DNA from: JBBTCX01 sp038043045
Lineage (GTDB): Bacteria > Planctomycetota > Phycisphaerae > UBA1845
Assembly: GCA_038043045.1 (NCBI GenBank)
Contig: JBBTCX010000086.1
Coordinates: forward strand, 1 to 24,202
Length of the DNA stretch: 24,202 nt
Reading direction: 5' to 3'
Under the pieces are notes generated by a model that worked only from the letters and a program-made list of their open reading frames with translations, had not been told where the DNA came from and made no database searches. Positions 1-7,605 of this stretch are shown piece by piece. A program made the translations under genes and the position numbers. The first letter of the stretch is position 1, and each line of letters begins with the position of its first letter.

Positions 1-1
1 T

Positions 2-262
2 TATCAAACGCGGACGGTGTCGGTCAATGTTGGGACGTTGCCGGTGGATAAACTCGTGTTGCTTTTGCCGAATGGGATCAAGCTCGGTGATGAGGATGGC
101 GACGGGGATACGGACATGTACGATTATCGGGAATTTCATGCCTGTGTGACGGATGTGCCGATTGCCACGCCGTGTCGAATATTCGATTTCACGGCGGATG
201 AGCAACTTGGACTTAACGATTACGCTCAATTGGCCAATCTCATCAACGGACCGACGCCGTAA
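2..262 (+). CDS. C-terminal fragment of a secreted protein with a dockerin/EF-hand-like tail (5' end outside the window)
   Basis: The reading frame is open from base 2 to a TAA at 260-262, so only the last 86 residues are seen and the real start lies upstream. The visible part has a short beta-rich stretch. Then comes an Asp-rich calcium-loop-like segment (GDEDGDGDTDMYDYREF), a Cys, and a second, degraded copy (FDFTADEQLGLNDYAQL) ending in INGP. Paired Asp-rich loops with this spacing are common at the C-termini of planctomycete secreted proteins and resemble dockerin type I repeats. The second loop has lost most acidic ligands, so calcium binding there is doubtful. The role of the rest of the protein cannot be told. 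Confidence 0.7.
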   Translation, partial: YQTRTVSVNVGTLPVDKLVLLLPNGIKLGDEDGDGDTDMYDYREFHACVTDVPIATPCRIFDFTADEQLGLNDYAQLANLINGPTP

Positions 263-295
263 TTATCATGGGGCCGTTTTCATTGGGAGTCTGAC

Positions 296-1345
296 ATGCG
301 AGTTTTTGGGGCATGGAGAATGGCGCATTCGCGTGTGATCGGGTGGATGATCGTGGGCGTTTTGCCCTGTTCGTATCTGTCGGCGGCTGAGCCGAAAGCG
401 GAGGTCAAACTTCGAGATGTTTATCCGGAGGTCGAGCCGTTTGAAACGGGAACCCTCAAAGTTTCCGATGGGCATGAGATATACTATGAGTTGTGCGGGA
501 AAAGGGATGGCGCGCCGGCGATGGTGCTGCACGGCGGTCCGGGCGGCGGGAGCTATCCGGGATTGCGGCGATATCATGATCCGGCCAAATATCTCATCGT
601 CCTTCACGATCAACGCGGCGCGGGCAAAAGCAAACCGTATGCCGAATTAAAAAACAACAACACGGCCACCCTGGTAGAAGACGTGGAGAAGCTCCGCCAG
701 CATCTGAAACTCCAAAAAGTGCAGATTTTCGGCGGATCGTGGGGATCGACGTTGGGGGTGGCCTACGCAGAGAAATATCCCGACAGTGTGCGATCGCTCA
801 TTTTGCGCGGCGTTTTTCTTGGGGCGAAGTCAGAGGTCGATCATTTTTATCACGGCGGCGCGAGGCCGTTCTTTCCGGAAGCGTATACACAGTTACAGTC
901 TCTGATTCCGCAGCCGGAGCTTATGAACTATCCGCAGCAGCTTCTCGATATTCTTCAGGGTACGAACATGGATTTGCGGAAGAAGGCGTCGTATGGCTGG
1001 GCGATGTATGAGGTCAAGATCGCGGGATTGGAGATGAGTGACGCCTACGTCCAAGAGCTTTTCAAGGATTGGGACCCGTATGATTTCTCGCTGATCGAAA
1101 ACTACTACATGGCCAACAAGTGTTTCTTGGAGGAAGGGCAGTTGTTGCGCGACGCGAACAAAATCGCACATATTCCAGCGATCATCGTGCAGGGGCGATA
1201 TGACATGGTGTGCCCCCCGATCACGGCCTATCGCCTGCATCGGGCGCTGCCGAAATCGAAACTACATTTGGTCGTCGGCGGACATAGCGCGTCAGAACCG
1301 GCGGTGAAATCGGCGTTGGTTGAGGCTACGGACTCGATGCCATAG
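296..1345 (+). CDS. pip: Secreted proline iminopeptidase-type alpha/beta hydrolase
   Basis: Likely prolyl aminopeptidase (peptidase family S33), which releases N-terminal proline from short peptides. Seen: the oxyanion-hole motif HGGPGGG (79-85), DQRGAGKS (105-112) typical of proline iminopeptidases, the nucleophile elbow GGSWGS with Ser148, and a plausible catalytic Asp303 (GRYDMVCPP) and His330 (VVGGHS). Residues 1-31 form a signal peptide ending near LSAA, so the enzyme is probably exported, whereas many family members are cytoplasmic. The chosen ATG has GGGAG six bases upstream (285-289). An in-frame ATG at 320 is the alternative and would also leave a signal peptide. Family assignment is firm, but the exact substrate is inferred. 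Confidence 0.88.
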   Translation: MRVFGAWRMAHSRVIGWMIVGVLPCSYLSAAEPKAEVKLRDVYPEVEPFETGTLKVSDGHEIYYELCGKRDGAPAMVLHGGPGGGSYPGLRRYHDPAKYLIVLHDQRGAGKSKPYAELKNNNTATLVEDVEKLRQHLKLQKVQIFGGSWGSTLGVAYAEKYPDSVRSLILRGVFLGAKSEVDHFYHGGARPFFPEAYTQLQSLIPQPELMNYPQQLLDILQGTNMDLRKKASYGWAMYEVKIAGLEMSDAYVQELFKDWDPYDFSLIENYYMANKCFLEEGQLLRDANKIAHIPAIIVQGRYDMVCPPITAYRLHRALPKSKLHLVVGGHSASEPAVKSALVEATDSMP

Positions 1346-1470
1346 GCTGGAGCTGTTAGAGTTTCTTAGTGAATCCACCGGACCCGATCGCCGATTTCCC
1401 TTACGTGCCGTATAATCGGTTGTGGGGCAACGATGGCGGATGAACAGGTGCAGTCGTGGCGCATGTCGGC

Positions 1471-2790
1471 ATGAAAATAGTGGTCCTCGCCGGGTTAGTC
1501 GCTTGGGTTGGAGCAGCTGGAGATGAAGGCGCGAAGCATTCGCCCGGCGACGGCGTTGATGTTCGGGCCTCTGCCGATGAAATCACTCAACTCGTTAAGG
1601 ACTTGGCCGATTCATCGTTTCCGGTTCGTGAACGAGCGACCCGCCGTCTTCTGGCCATCGGATTGGATGCTCGGGAGGCCTTGGAGAAAGTGGCGAAGGG
1701 CGACGATGACGAAACTACCCTTCGCGCGAAAGCCATCTTGGACATCTTCGACCGACTCCTCTTTTCCGGGGTCGAGGTTACTCTGAGTTTTTCGCAAGCG
1801 ACGATGACGTGGGACCGTCCGGTCGATTTGTTGGTCACGCTGACGAATCGATCTCGTTGGCCGGCAAAAGTTCCGTTCGATGTCGACCCAGTCAAAGATC
1901 GAGGGGAAAAGACGGAGATCAACGACGCGGATCAGGTTGGAATCATGCTTGACCTAGCCGATTGGTTAAAAGTCCGCGGTCCTGGCGGAGCGGAGGTTGA
2001 TCTTCGAGTCAATGACATTGCCATGGATTCGGGCGTGGCATCGGCGGTGCGGTCGCGCTTGAACGAAGGATCGACGGCGGAGATTCCGGTCGGGCAGAGT
2101 GTTTTACTACGGATTCCAGCGTTCAATCGAGGATGGGCAAGGTACCCTTGCCTGGACGCGGGGGAGTACATGGTGAGGTTTGAATACACGCCGGAATGGG
2201 ATGACGAGGTTCTTCGGGACGAACAGGTAGGAAGGGTCTCCAGCAATTCCGCAACGATGACGGTGACTCATGCGGCTCCCACAACGGTTTCTCGGCAGGG
2301 CGGTGTCACCACATTGTCCCTTCAACGCGAAGGGGATTCTCTGAAGGCGTCGTTGACCAATACCTGGGACCAGCCGTTTCTCATCAATACCAATTTCGGA
2401 TTCGCGCCGCCGTTTGCTCAAGGACGCTGGGTCTACTCCCTCGATGAAACCGTTCGAGAAGTTCCGCTATCCCAAAAAACGGCGGAGTCCTGGAGTTCAT
2501 TCGACGCCGCGAGTCTACGTGCGGTTCCACCCGGCGAGACGCTTTCCCTGGCCACAATTGGCGTGGCGGAATTGCGCAAGAAGTTCGCGGAGGCCGGGGC
2601 CGACGTTTCGGGAACTCGCTGGACGCTGCATTTCAGCTATACCAATCAATTGGACCGTCGATGGCACACACGGTTCGGATCGACGCTTCTGGGCAATGCG
2701 AACGCTCCGGTGGTGTTGCAGACCTTGGTTCCCCGAGAGTTGTTGGCCACACGAGACAGCTCTCCCGTATTCGTCGCGCCGGCAGAATAG
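1471..2790 (+). CDS. Exported protein of unknown function with a HEAT-like N-terminal segment
   Basis: Not recognised as a named family. From the ATG at 1471 the protein begins with a clear signal peptide (MKIVVLAGLVAWVGAAG). A helical segment follows at about residues 30-90 (SSFPVRERATRRLLAIGLDAREALEKVA), which has the look of one or two HEAT-like repeats as found in many planctomycete exported proteins. The remaining ~340 residues are beta-rich, with phrases such as DLLVTLTNRSRWPAKVPF and AGEYMVRFEYTPEWDDEV that resemble Ig-like or intracellular-proteinase-inhibitor-type beta sandwiches. That last comparison is weak. A GTG at 1456 in the same frame would add five residues (444 aa). Neither start has a strong ribosome binding site. 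No catalytic motif was seen. Confidence 0.72.
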   Translation: MKIVVLAGLVAWVGAAGDEGAKHSPGDGVDVRASADEITQLVKDLADSSFPVRERATRRLLAIGLDAREALEKVAKGDDDETTLRAKAILDIFDRLLFSGVEVTLSFSQATMTWDRPVDLLVTLTNRSRWPAKVPFDVDPVKDRGEKTEINDADQVGIMLDLADWLKVRGPGGAEVDLRVNDIAMDSGVASAVRSRLNEGSTAEIPVGQSVLLRIPAFNRGWARYPCLDAGEYMVRFEYTPEWDDEVLRDEQVGRVSSNSATMTVTHAAPTTVSRQGGVTTLSLQREGDSLKASLTNTWDQPFLINTNFGFAPPFAQGRWVYSLDETVREVPLSQKTAESWSSFDAASLRAVPPGETLSLATIGVAELRKKFAEAGADVSGTRWTLHFSYTNQLDRRWHTRFGSTLLGNANAPVVLQTLVPRELLATRDSSPVFVAPAE

Positions 2791-2870
2791 TAGGACAACT
2801 GAATCGGGGACCCTTGGCACACCACTGAAAACGATTTGGTGAGACGGTCCTTGGCGTCTGCGATATTTCA

Positions 2871-4976
2871 ATGGCGGATACGATTCCAGAGGCGGCTGAT
2901 GTTTCCACGGGTGCAGCGCAATCGGCCTTGGAGCCAGGTTCAAATTCTCTACAGTCGGCGCATCATGTAACGCGTCGCTGGGTTCCCATCATTATTCCGA
3001 TCGGTCTGTTTCTCCTTGTTTTCGTCGTGTTCATGCCCGCCCTCGACGCCGGTCTGGTGAATTGGGATGACGATCGTCTTCTTTTTTCTCACACGCGTCA
3101 TCATTCGTTGACTCCCGAAAACCTCGCGTGGATGTTCTCCACATCCGACTTCGGGCATTTTCAACCCATGACCTGGCTTAGTTTTGCGATGGACTATGCC
3201 TTATGGGGTGAAGACCCGTTTGGGTACCATGTGACGAGCGTGGCCATTCATGCCGCCACGGTCATCGTCTTTTATTTCATTGCGGTTCGTCTGTTGGCTG
3301 CTTGCCCGAAGCGTGGCCTTTCGATGGACTCGGAGGGTCGATTGCATGGGTCGGCGGCGGTGGCGGCGGTGTTTTTCGGGTGTCATCCGCTACGGGCCGA
3401 ATCGGTGGCTTGGCTGGCCGAACGGCGCGACGTATTGAGCGGTCTGTTCTGCCTGTTATCCGTGTTGTTCTACCTGAAAAAAGCGAGCGGTGAGTCAAGC
3501 CCAAGGACGGCGGTGGTAGAGCGAGAAAACCATCGATCGCGTATCTTCCTCGTTCTATCCGTGTTTTTTTTCGTGTTGTCGCTTCTCGCCAAAGCAAGTG
3601 CCATGACGTTGGCATTTGTCTTCATACTACTGGATATTTATCCGTTGCGGCGTCTGAATGTATTGAAGCCCGCATCCATGCCCATGAAACCCGGTTCGGT
3701 TTTGGCCGAAAAGCTTCCATTCCTATTCTTTGGTATCCTTGCGGCGGGAAGAGCTTTGTTCGCGCAACATCAGGCGGGTGCTCTCAGAGGACTTTCCGAG
3801 AATGATGTGTGGACGAGAATGTCCAACGCCCCGTTCGGACTCTTGTTTTATCTTTGGAAGACGGCCCTGCCGACTGGACTCGGACCGTTGGTTCAGCTCC
3901 CCCATCAAGCCGAGGACATCACCCTGCGTCTAGCCGTTTCCGTAGGCATCTTGGTGGTCGGTGCGTGGCTGCTGGTTCGATTTCGCAATCGCTGTCCCGG
4001 AGGGATCATCGCCGTTCTTTGCTACGTCGTCTTGGTGATGCCCGTGCTTGGCTTGGTGCAAAGCGGTCCGCAACTGGTGGCCGACCGGTATAGCTATCTT
4101 TCCTGCCTGGGATTCGCGGTTTTGGTGGGCTGGTTGGTGCTGAAGGTCCGTCAATCATTGGAGGCCCGCTTGAAGGAAGGCGCCGCCGCAATCACTACCT
4201 TGGGAGCGGTGACTTTGTGTGCGGTCCTCTCTCACACCACCTTCGCTCAAGCCAGCTATTGGCGAGATCCGCTCAGCCTCTGGGCTCGGGGTGTTTCTGT
4301 ATCTCCCAATAGCTCCATTGCTCATGTGAACTACGCGGACGCCTTGGCCCAATCGGTTCAATACCAACTCGCGCGGAGGCATTATGACCGGGCATTGGAA
4401 CTGGATTCACAAGATGCCATTGCATGGCACCATCGCGGCGACCTTTATTTTCTTTTGGAGCGCGCGGATGAAGCCATCGCGGACTACCTTTCCGCTCTCT
4501 CGATGGATCCAACCCGCCGGGCCCATTTCCCCTTGGCGAAGCTCTTGGTGCACAAAGGTCGCATGATCGAAGCCATTGCGGTCTTGCGCGACGGACTTCG
4601 CCGGTATCCCGCGTCTTGGCCGATGATGGATTACCTGGCCTCGCTGCTTTCAACCTATCCCGATGGGCGATACCGCGACGGTCGTGAAGCCGTAGAATGG
4701 GCAGAGAAACTGAATCAGCATTATGAAGAGAAGCATGCGCCGACATTGTTGACGCTTGCGACCGCGCTAGCGGAAATGGGCCGGTTTGCGGAAGCGGTGA
4801 AGACGGGCCATGCGGGGCTTCGCATTTCCCAAGTCCAAGACGATCATCGACTTGCGGCTGAATTTGAACGGCGTCTCTCCCTTTTTTCCGAAGGTCGGAC
4901 ATACTCTTTCGGTGCGGACATGAGCGGGGAAAGTGTGAAGGATCACGCAAAATCCCAGCCTGCTTCCGACGATTAG
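2871..4976 (+). CDS. TMTC-like GT-C family membrane protein with C-terminal TPR repeats
   Basis: Polytopic membrane protein of 701 residues, probably a lipid-linked-sugar-dependent glycosyltransferase of the GT-C fold. The first membrane helix (about 38-60) is followed by an external loop with Asp66-Asp67-Asp68 (VNWDDDRLL), where GT-C enzymes carry their catalytic or metal-binding acidic residues. Several hydrophobic helices continue to about residue 450. From about residue 463 (WRDPLSLWARGV) onward the protein is TPR-like (for example NYADALAQ..LARRHYDRALELDS and AWHHRGDLYFLLERADEAIADYLSAL). This order resembles eukaryotic TMTC O-mannosyltransferases and the many bacterial homologues annotated only as TPR proteins. 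Donor and acceptor are unknown. Its stop is 12 bases from the stop of the convergent deacetylase gene. Confidence 0.8.
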   Translation: MADTIPEAADVSTGAAQSALEPGSNSLQSAHHVTRRWVPIIIPIGLFLLVFVVFMPALDAGLVNWDDDRLLFSHTRHHSLTPENLAWMFSTSDFGHFQPMTWLSFAMDYALWGEDPFGYHVTSVAIHAATVIVFYFIAVRLLAACPKRGLSMDSEGRLHGSAAVAAVFFGCHPLRAESVAWLAERRDVLSGLFCLLSVLFYLKKASGESSPRTAVVERENHRSRIFLVLSVFFFVLSLLAKASAMTLAFVFILLDIYPLRRLNVLKPASMPMKPGSVLAEKLPFLFFGILAAGRALFAQHQAGALRGLSENDVWTRMSNAPFGLLFYLWKTALPTGLGPLVQLPHQAEDITLRLAVSVGILVVGAWLLVRFRNRCPGGIIAVLCYVVLVMPVLGLVQSGPQLVADRYSYLSCLGFAVLVGWLVLKVRQSLEARLKEGAAAITTLGAVTLCAVLSHTTFAQASYWRDPLSLWARGVSVSPNSSIAHVNYADALAQSVQYQLARRHYDRALELDSQDAIAWHHRGDLYFLLERADEAIADYLSALSMDPTRRAHFPLAKLLVHKGRMIEAIAVLRDGLRRYPASWPMMDYLASLLSTYPDGRYRDGREAVEWAEKLNQHYEEKHAPTLLTLATALAEMGRFAEAVKTGHAGLRISQVQDDHRLAAEFERRLSLFSEGRTYSFGADMSGESVKDHAKSQPASDD

Positions 4977-4988
4977 GAGTTTGTCGCT

Positions 4989-5939
4989 TTACGCCGCCAT
5001 CAATCGTGCCATGTGAAGGCACACACAATCAGCGAGCGCCGTCAAGTCATATCCGCCCTCCAATACACTCACCAACCGCCCACCCGCGTACTCCTTGGCC
5101 ACGCCCGTCATCGCATCGGTCATCCACCCAAAGCTTTCCGTCTCCAATTCCAATGGGGCCAATGGATCGAGCCGATGGGCGTCAAAACCGGCGGAAACAA
5201 GAACGAATTCAGGTCTGAATCGCTTGATCGCGGGCAAAATCGGATCGTCGAACACACGGCGATATTCCGCATCGCTGCTCGGCGGCAACATCGGACAATT
5301 GATCGTGAATCCCAACCCCGCACCAATGCCACACTCCGTCACATAACCCGTCCCCGGATACACAATCCCCGGATGGCCATGAATGCTGATGAATAGCACG
5401 CGCGGATCGGATTCAAACGAATGCTGCGTGCCGTTTCCGTGATGTACATCCCAATCCAAAATGAGTACGCGAGAAAGTTTATGGTCGTCGATCAGATGAC
5501 GTGCGGCAATTGCAATGTTATTGAACAGGCAAAACCCCATCGATCCGTCCCGTTCCGCATGATGACCCGGTGGCCGAACGGCACAAAACGCGTTGTCGAT
5601 CTCCCCGGCCACAACGTCGTCTACGGCTTGGATCACCGCTCCCGTTGCCAGCCGAGCAATGTCATAACTTTCCGGGCAAATCGCACTGTCCGGGACATCA
5701 ATATGATTTCGGCCTGATTCGCAAGCTTTCCGCAACCGTTCCAGGTAGGCGTCGGAATGAATCCGCCGAACCAAGTCCATGTCAACAGGTGACACTGAAA
5801 TCGGCACGCAAGCTTGATCCAACCGCCGCTCCTGTAACGCAGTCGAGATAGCCTTCAACCGCTCCGGTCGTTCGGGGTGATCGTGGCCGGTTCGGTGTCG
5901 AAGGAATCGATCGTCTAAAACCAAACCAGTCTTAGCCAT
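4989..5939 (-). CDS. Histone deacetylase family protein (AcuC/HDAC-like zinc amidohydrolase)
   Basis: Zn-dependent deacetylase/amidohydrolase fold covering all 316 residues, the normal length for bacterial members. Active-site residues are intact: the His pair H126-H127 in RPPGHHAERD, zinc ligands D164 and H166 in LDWDVHHGNGTQ, the third ligand D253 in SAGFDAH, and the transition-state Tyr297 in LEGGYD. The N-terminal HDHPERPERL motif is the usual one for the family. Bacterial members act on acetylated lysines, acetylpolyamines or other acyl amides, and the substrate cannot be told from the sequence. No signal peptide, so cytoplasmic. It is transcribed alone, convergent with the TMTC-like gene and divergent from the HAD gene. 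Confidence 0.92.
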   Translation of the reverse strand: MAKTGLVLDDRFLRHRTGHDHPERPERLKAISTALQERRLDQACVPISVSPVDMDLVRRIHSDAYLERLRKACESGRNHIDVPDSAICPESYDIARLATGAVIQAVDDVVAGEIDNAFCAVRPPGHHAERDGSMGFCLFNNIAIAARHLIDDHKLSRVLILDWDVHHGNGTQHSFESDPRVLFISIHGHPGIVYPGTGYVTECGIGAGLGFTINCPMLPPSSDAEYRRVFDDPILPAIKRFRPEFVLVSAGFDAHRLDPLAPLELETESFGWMTDAMTGVAKEYAGGRLVSVLEGGYDLTALADCVCLHMARLMAA

Positions 5940-6041
5940 CGCTTGTTCCGAGGTGCGCCGTGTTCACATCAGAGGTCATATCTGGTAGCATAGCGCCGAA
6001 GGGCGCGAAGCTCAACTGTCGGGTGCGAGGGCGATGAGGCG

Positions 6042-6725
6042 ATGAACGGTTTTGTGCATCATGTTGCCCGGGTTCGAACTCTTTCCTTCGACTGCTACGG
6101 CACGCTGATCGACTGGAAGAAAGGCCTGGGAGAGGCGATCACTTCTCTTCTCGGTCCTTCCGGTGAAAGCTACCGAGACCCCTTTTACGCCGCGTATGTC
6201 GATTGCGAAGCCAAACTCGAAGCTGGACCCTATCGATGTTATCGAGAAATTGTGACCGACGCCGCACGAGAGGCCGCCAGTCGTTTGGGCATTCGACTCC
6301 ACGACGACCAAGCGGGTCATGTGCCCCTTCATCTTCCAACATGGAAACCGTTCGCCGATACGAATGGCGCATTGGCGCGACTTCAATCTCGATTTCGACT
6401 CGGGGTTCTTTCAAACATTGATCGTGATCTTTTCGCCGGGACTGCCGACCATTTTGACATCGAATTTGATTTCGTGGTTACTGCGGAAGACGTTCGCGCT
6501 TACAAACCGAATGTCGCTCACTTTCAGCGGCTTTTTAAGGATCACGCCGACCGCGAGACGCACCTCCACGTGGCTCAAAGCCTCTTCCACGACGGCGAAC
6601 CATGTGCCCAACTCGGCATTCCCTTCGTGTGGATCAACCGGTACGACGATGTACCCGTGGGGTCGGCGAAACCGTTAGCCGTCTTCCGTGATCTTCATTC
6701 CTTGGCGATTGAATCCGCTCCATGA
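6042..6725 (+). CDS. HAD-superfamily hydrolase, haloacid dehalogenase type II-like
   Basis: Haloacid-dehalogenase-fold hydrolase of 227 residues. Motif I is SFDCYGTLIDW with nucleophile Asp17, motif II is GVLSNID around residue 124, motif III is the Lys of RAYKPN, and motif IV is around SLFHDGEPC. The DCYGTLIDW signature and the helical cap just after it fit the L-2-haloacid dehalogenase-type (type II) branch. Many such proteins are phosphatases, so dehalogenation is not proven. No signal peptide. The next gene, a deiodinase-like selenoprotein, starts 45 bases downstream on the same strand, so they may share a transcript. Confidence 0.85.
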   Translation: MNGFVHHVARVRTLSFDCYGTLIDWKKGLGEAITSLLGPSGESYRDPFYAAYVDCEAKLEAGPYRCYREIVTDAAREAASRLGIRLHDDQAGHVPLHLPTWKPFADTNGALARLQSRFRLGVLSNIDRDLFAGTADHFDIEFDFVVTAEDVRAYKPNVAHFQRLFKDHADRETHLHVAQSLFHDGEPCAQLGIPFVWINRYDDVPVGSAKPLAVFRDLHSLAIESAP

Positions 6726-6770
6726 AACCGGTAGGGTGGTGGTGTTGGAGTTTCGATTGGGAGAATACGA

Positions 6771-7466
6771 ATGGTGCGGTTTAGTTTTACGTGCTGCTTC
6801 GCTTTTTGGGTTCCGTTGTTCGCGTTAGGTTGTCATCAGGGCGACCCCGTCGCGGGGTTCATCGCCCGGATGGATGCCGCGCCGCCTGAAAAGCGCGTAC
6901 CCCAATGGGATTTCGTCAAGGGACAAATCGTCCGCAAGGCCCCCGACGTCGGTTCGCCCGCGCCGGATTTTTCACTCCCGAAACTTTCCGGCGAAGACAC
7001 GGTAACTCGCTCCAAACTCCAGCTCGGCAAACCCCAAGTGCTCATCTTCGGTAGCTTTACCTGACCGCCTTTTCGGCGCCAGGTTGGCGCATTGGAAAAG
7101 CTCTATCAAAAGCACCGCGAGCAAGCCGACTTTCTTTTCGTCTACATCCAAGAGGCCCATCCGTCCGACGGCTGGCAGGTGGACGACAATGAAAAGGACA
7201 AGGTGGTTTTCCCTGATCCCACAACGTGGAACGAACGCCGTCAGCGGGCTCAGGAATGCGTGACACGGCTTGGCATCACGATGCCTTGCGTTGTGGATAC
7301 CATGGACAACAAAGTCGATACACTGTACGCGGCCTGGCCCGAACGAATCTTCGTGATCGACCGGGAGGGCAAAATCGTCTACGCCGGCGGGCAAGGCCCT
7401 TTTGGTTTTAAACCCACGGAAGCGAAGAAGGCTTTGAAACAGGGCCTTCGAAAGTCCCGCCAATAA
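6771..7466 (+). CDS. Deiodinase-like thioredoxin-fold selenoprotein, Sec encoded by in-frame TGA at 7062-7064
   Basis: Two same-frame open stretches (6771-7061 and 7065-7466) are separated only by a TGA and join into one 231-residue protein with selenocysteine at position 98. Around it the protein reads LIFGSFT-U-PPFRRQ, matching the FGSCTU active site of iodothyronine deiodinases (Pfam T4_deiodinase). Downstream ADFLFVYIQEAHPSDGW (119-135) aligns with the deiodinase stretch ADFLVIYIEEAHASDGW, keeping the Glu (128) and His (130) of the active site. A hairpin with a GGU loop follows the TGA, as SelB requires. The N-terminus is hydrophobic with a possible lipobox Cys21 (FALGC), so it is probably an exported, membrane-anchored redox protein. 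GGGAG lies about seven bases before the ATG. The activity is unknown; bacterial relatives are thought of as peroxiredoxin- or thioredoxin-like redox enzymes rather than hormone deiodinases. Reading it as a pseudogene or two genes is less likely given full conservation on both sides. Confidence 0.87.
7062..7100 (+). promoter_or_regulatory. Putative bacterial SECIS element directly after the UGA codon
   Basis: The mRNA after the UGA folds into a two-part stem-loop. The lower stem CUUUUC (7069-7074) pairs with GAAAAG (7095-7100). A small internal loop follows. The upper stem GCGCC (7076-7080) pairs with GGCGC (7086-7090), closing the loop AGGUU (7081-7085). The GGU starts 17 bases after the UGA; in E. 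coli fdhF the SelB-binding GGU lies 18 bases after. The loop type and distance therefore fit a bacterial SECIS. Pairing was done by eye; no folding energy was computed. Confidence 0.75.
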
Positions 7467-7605
7467 GACCCCCTCGTTGCATCGGCTAAGGAGGTCCTCG
7501 ACCGCTGCGAATTTGACGTACCGCCCTGCACATCCTAACCTTTTGGATTGCGAATGAGGCGCAGTGGGATTGGGCAATGGATCAAAAAACAATGGGAAAC
7601 GAAAG

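Noticed and set aside
4273..5028. Long minus-strand open frame (251 residues) opposite the TMTC-like gene
   Set aside because: It is Arg/Pro/Ser-rich with no recognisable domain and overlaps the well-supported TPR coding region and the end of the deacetylase gene.
6730..6739. GGTAGGGTGG shared with 22606-22615 as a dispersed repeat
   Set aside because: The match is only ten bases and the flanks differ; chance cannot be excluded without a genome-wide search.
6771..7064. Short stand-alone 97-residue protein, or a pseudogene with a premature stop
   Set aside because: The frame continues unchanged after the TGA with conserved deiodinase-family residues, and a SECIS-like hairpin follows, so selenocysteine is the better explanation.
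7468..7497. Hairpin (GACCCCC/GGAGGTC) as terminator of the selenoprotein gene
   Set aside because: It has one mismatch, a 16-base loop and no T-run, so it is too weak to call.
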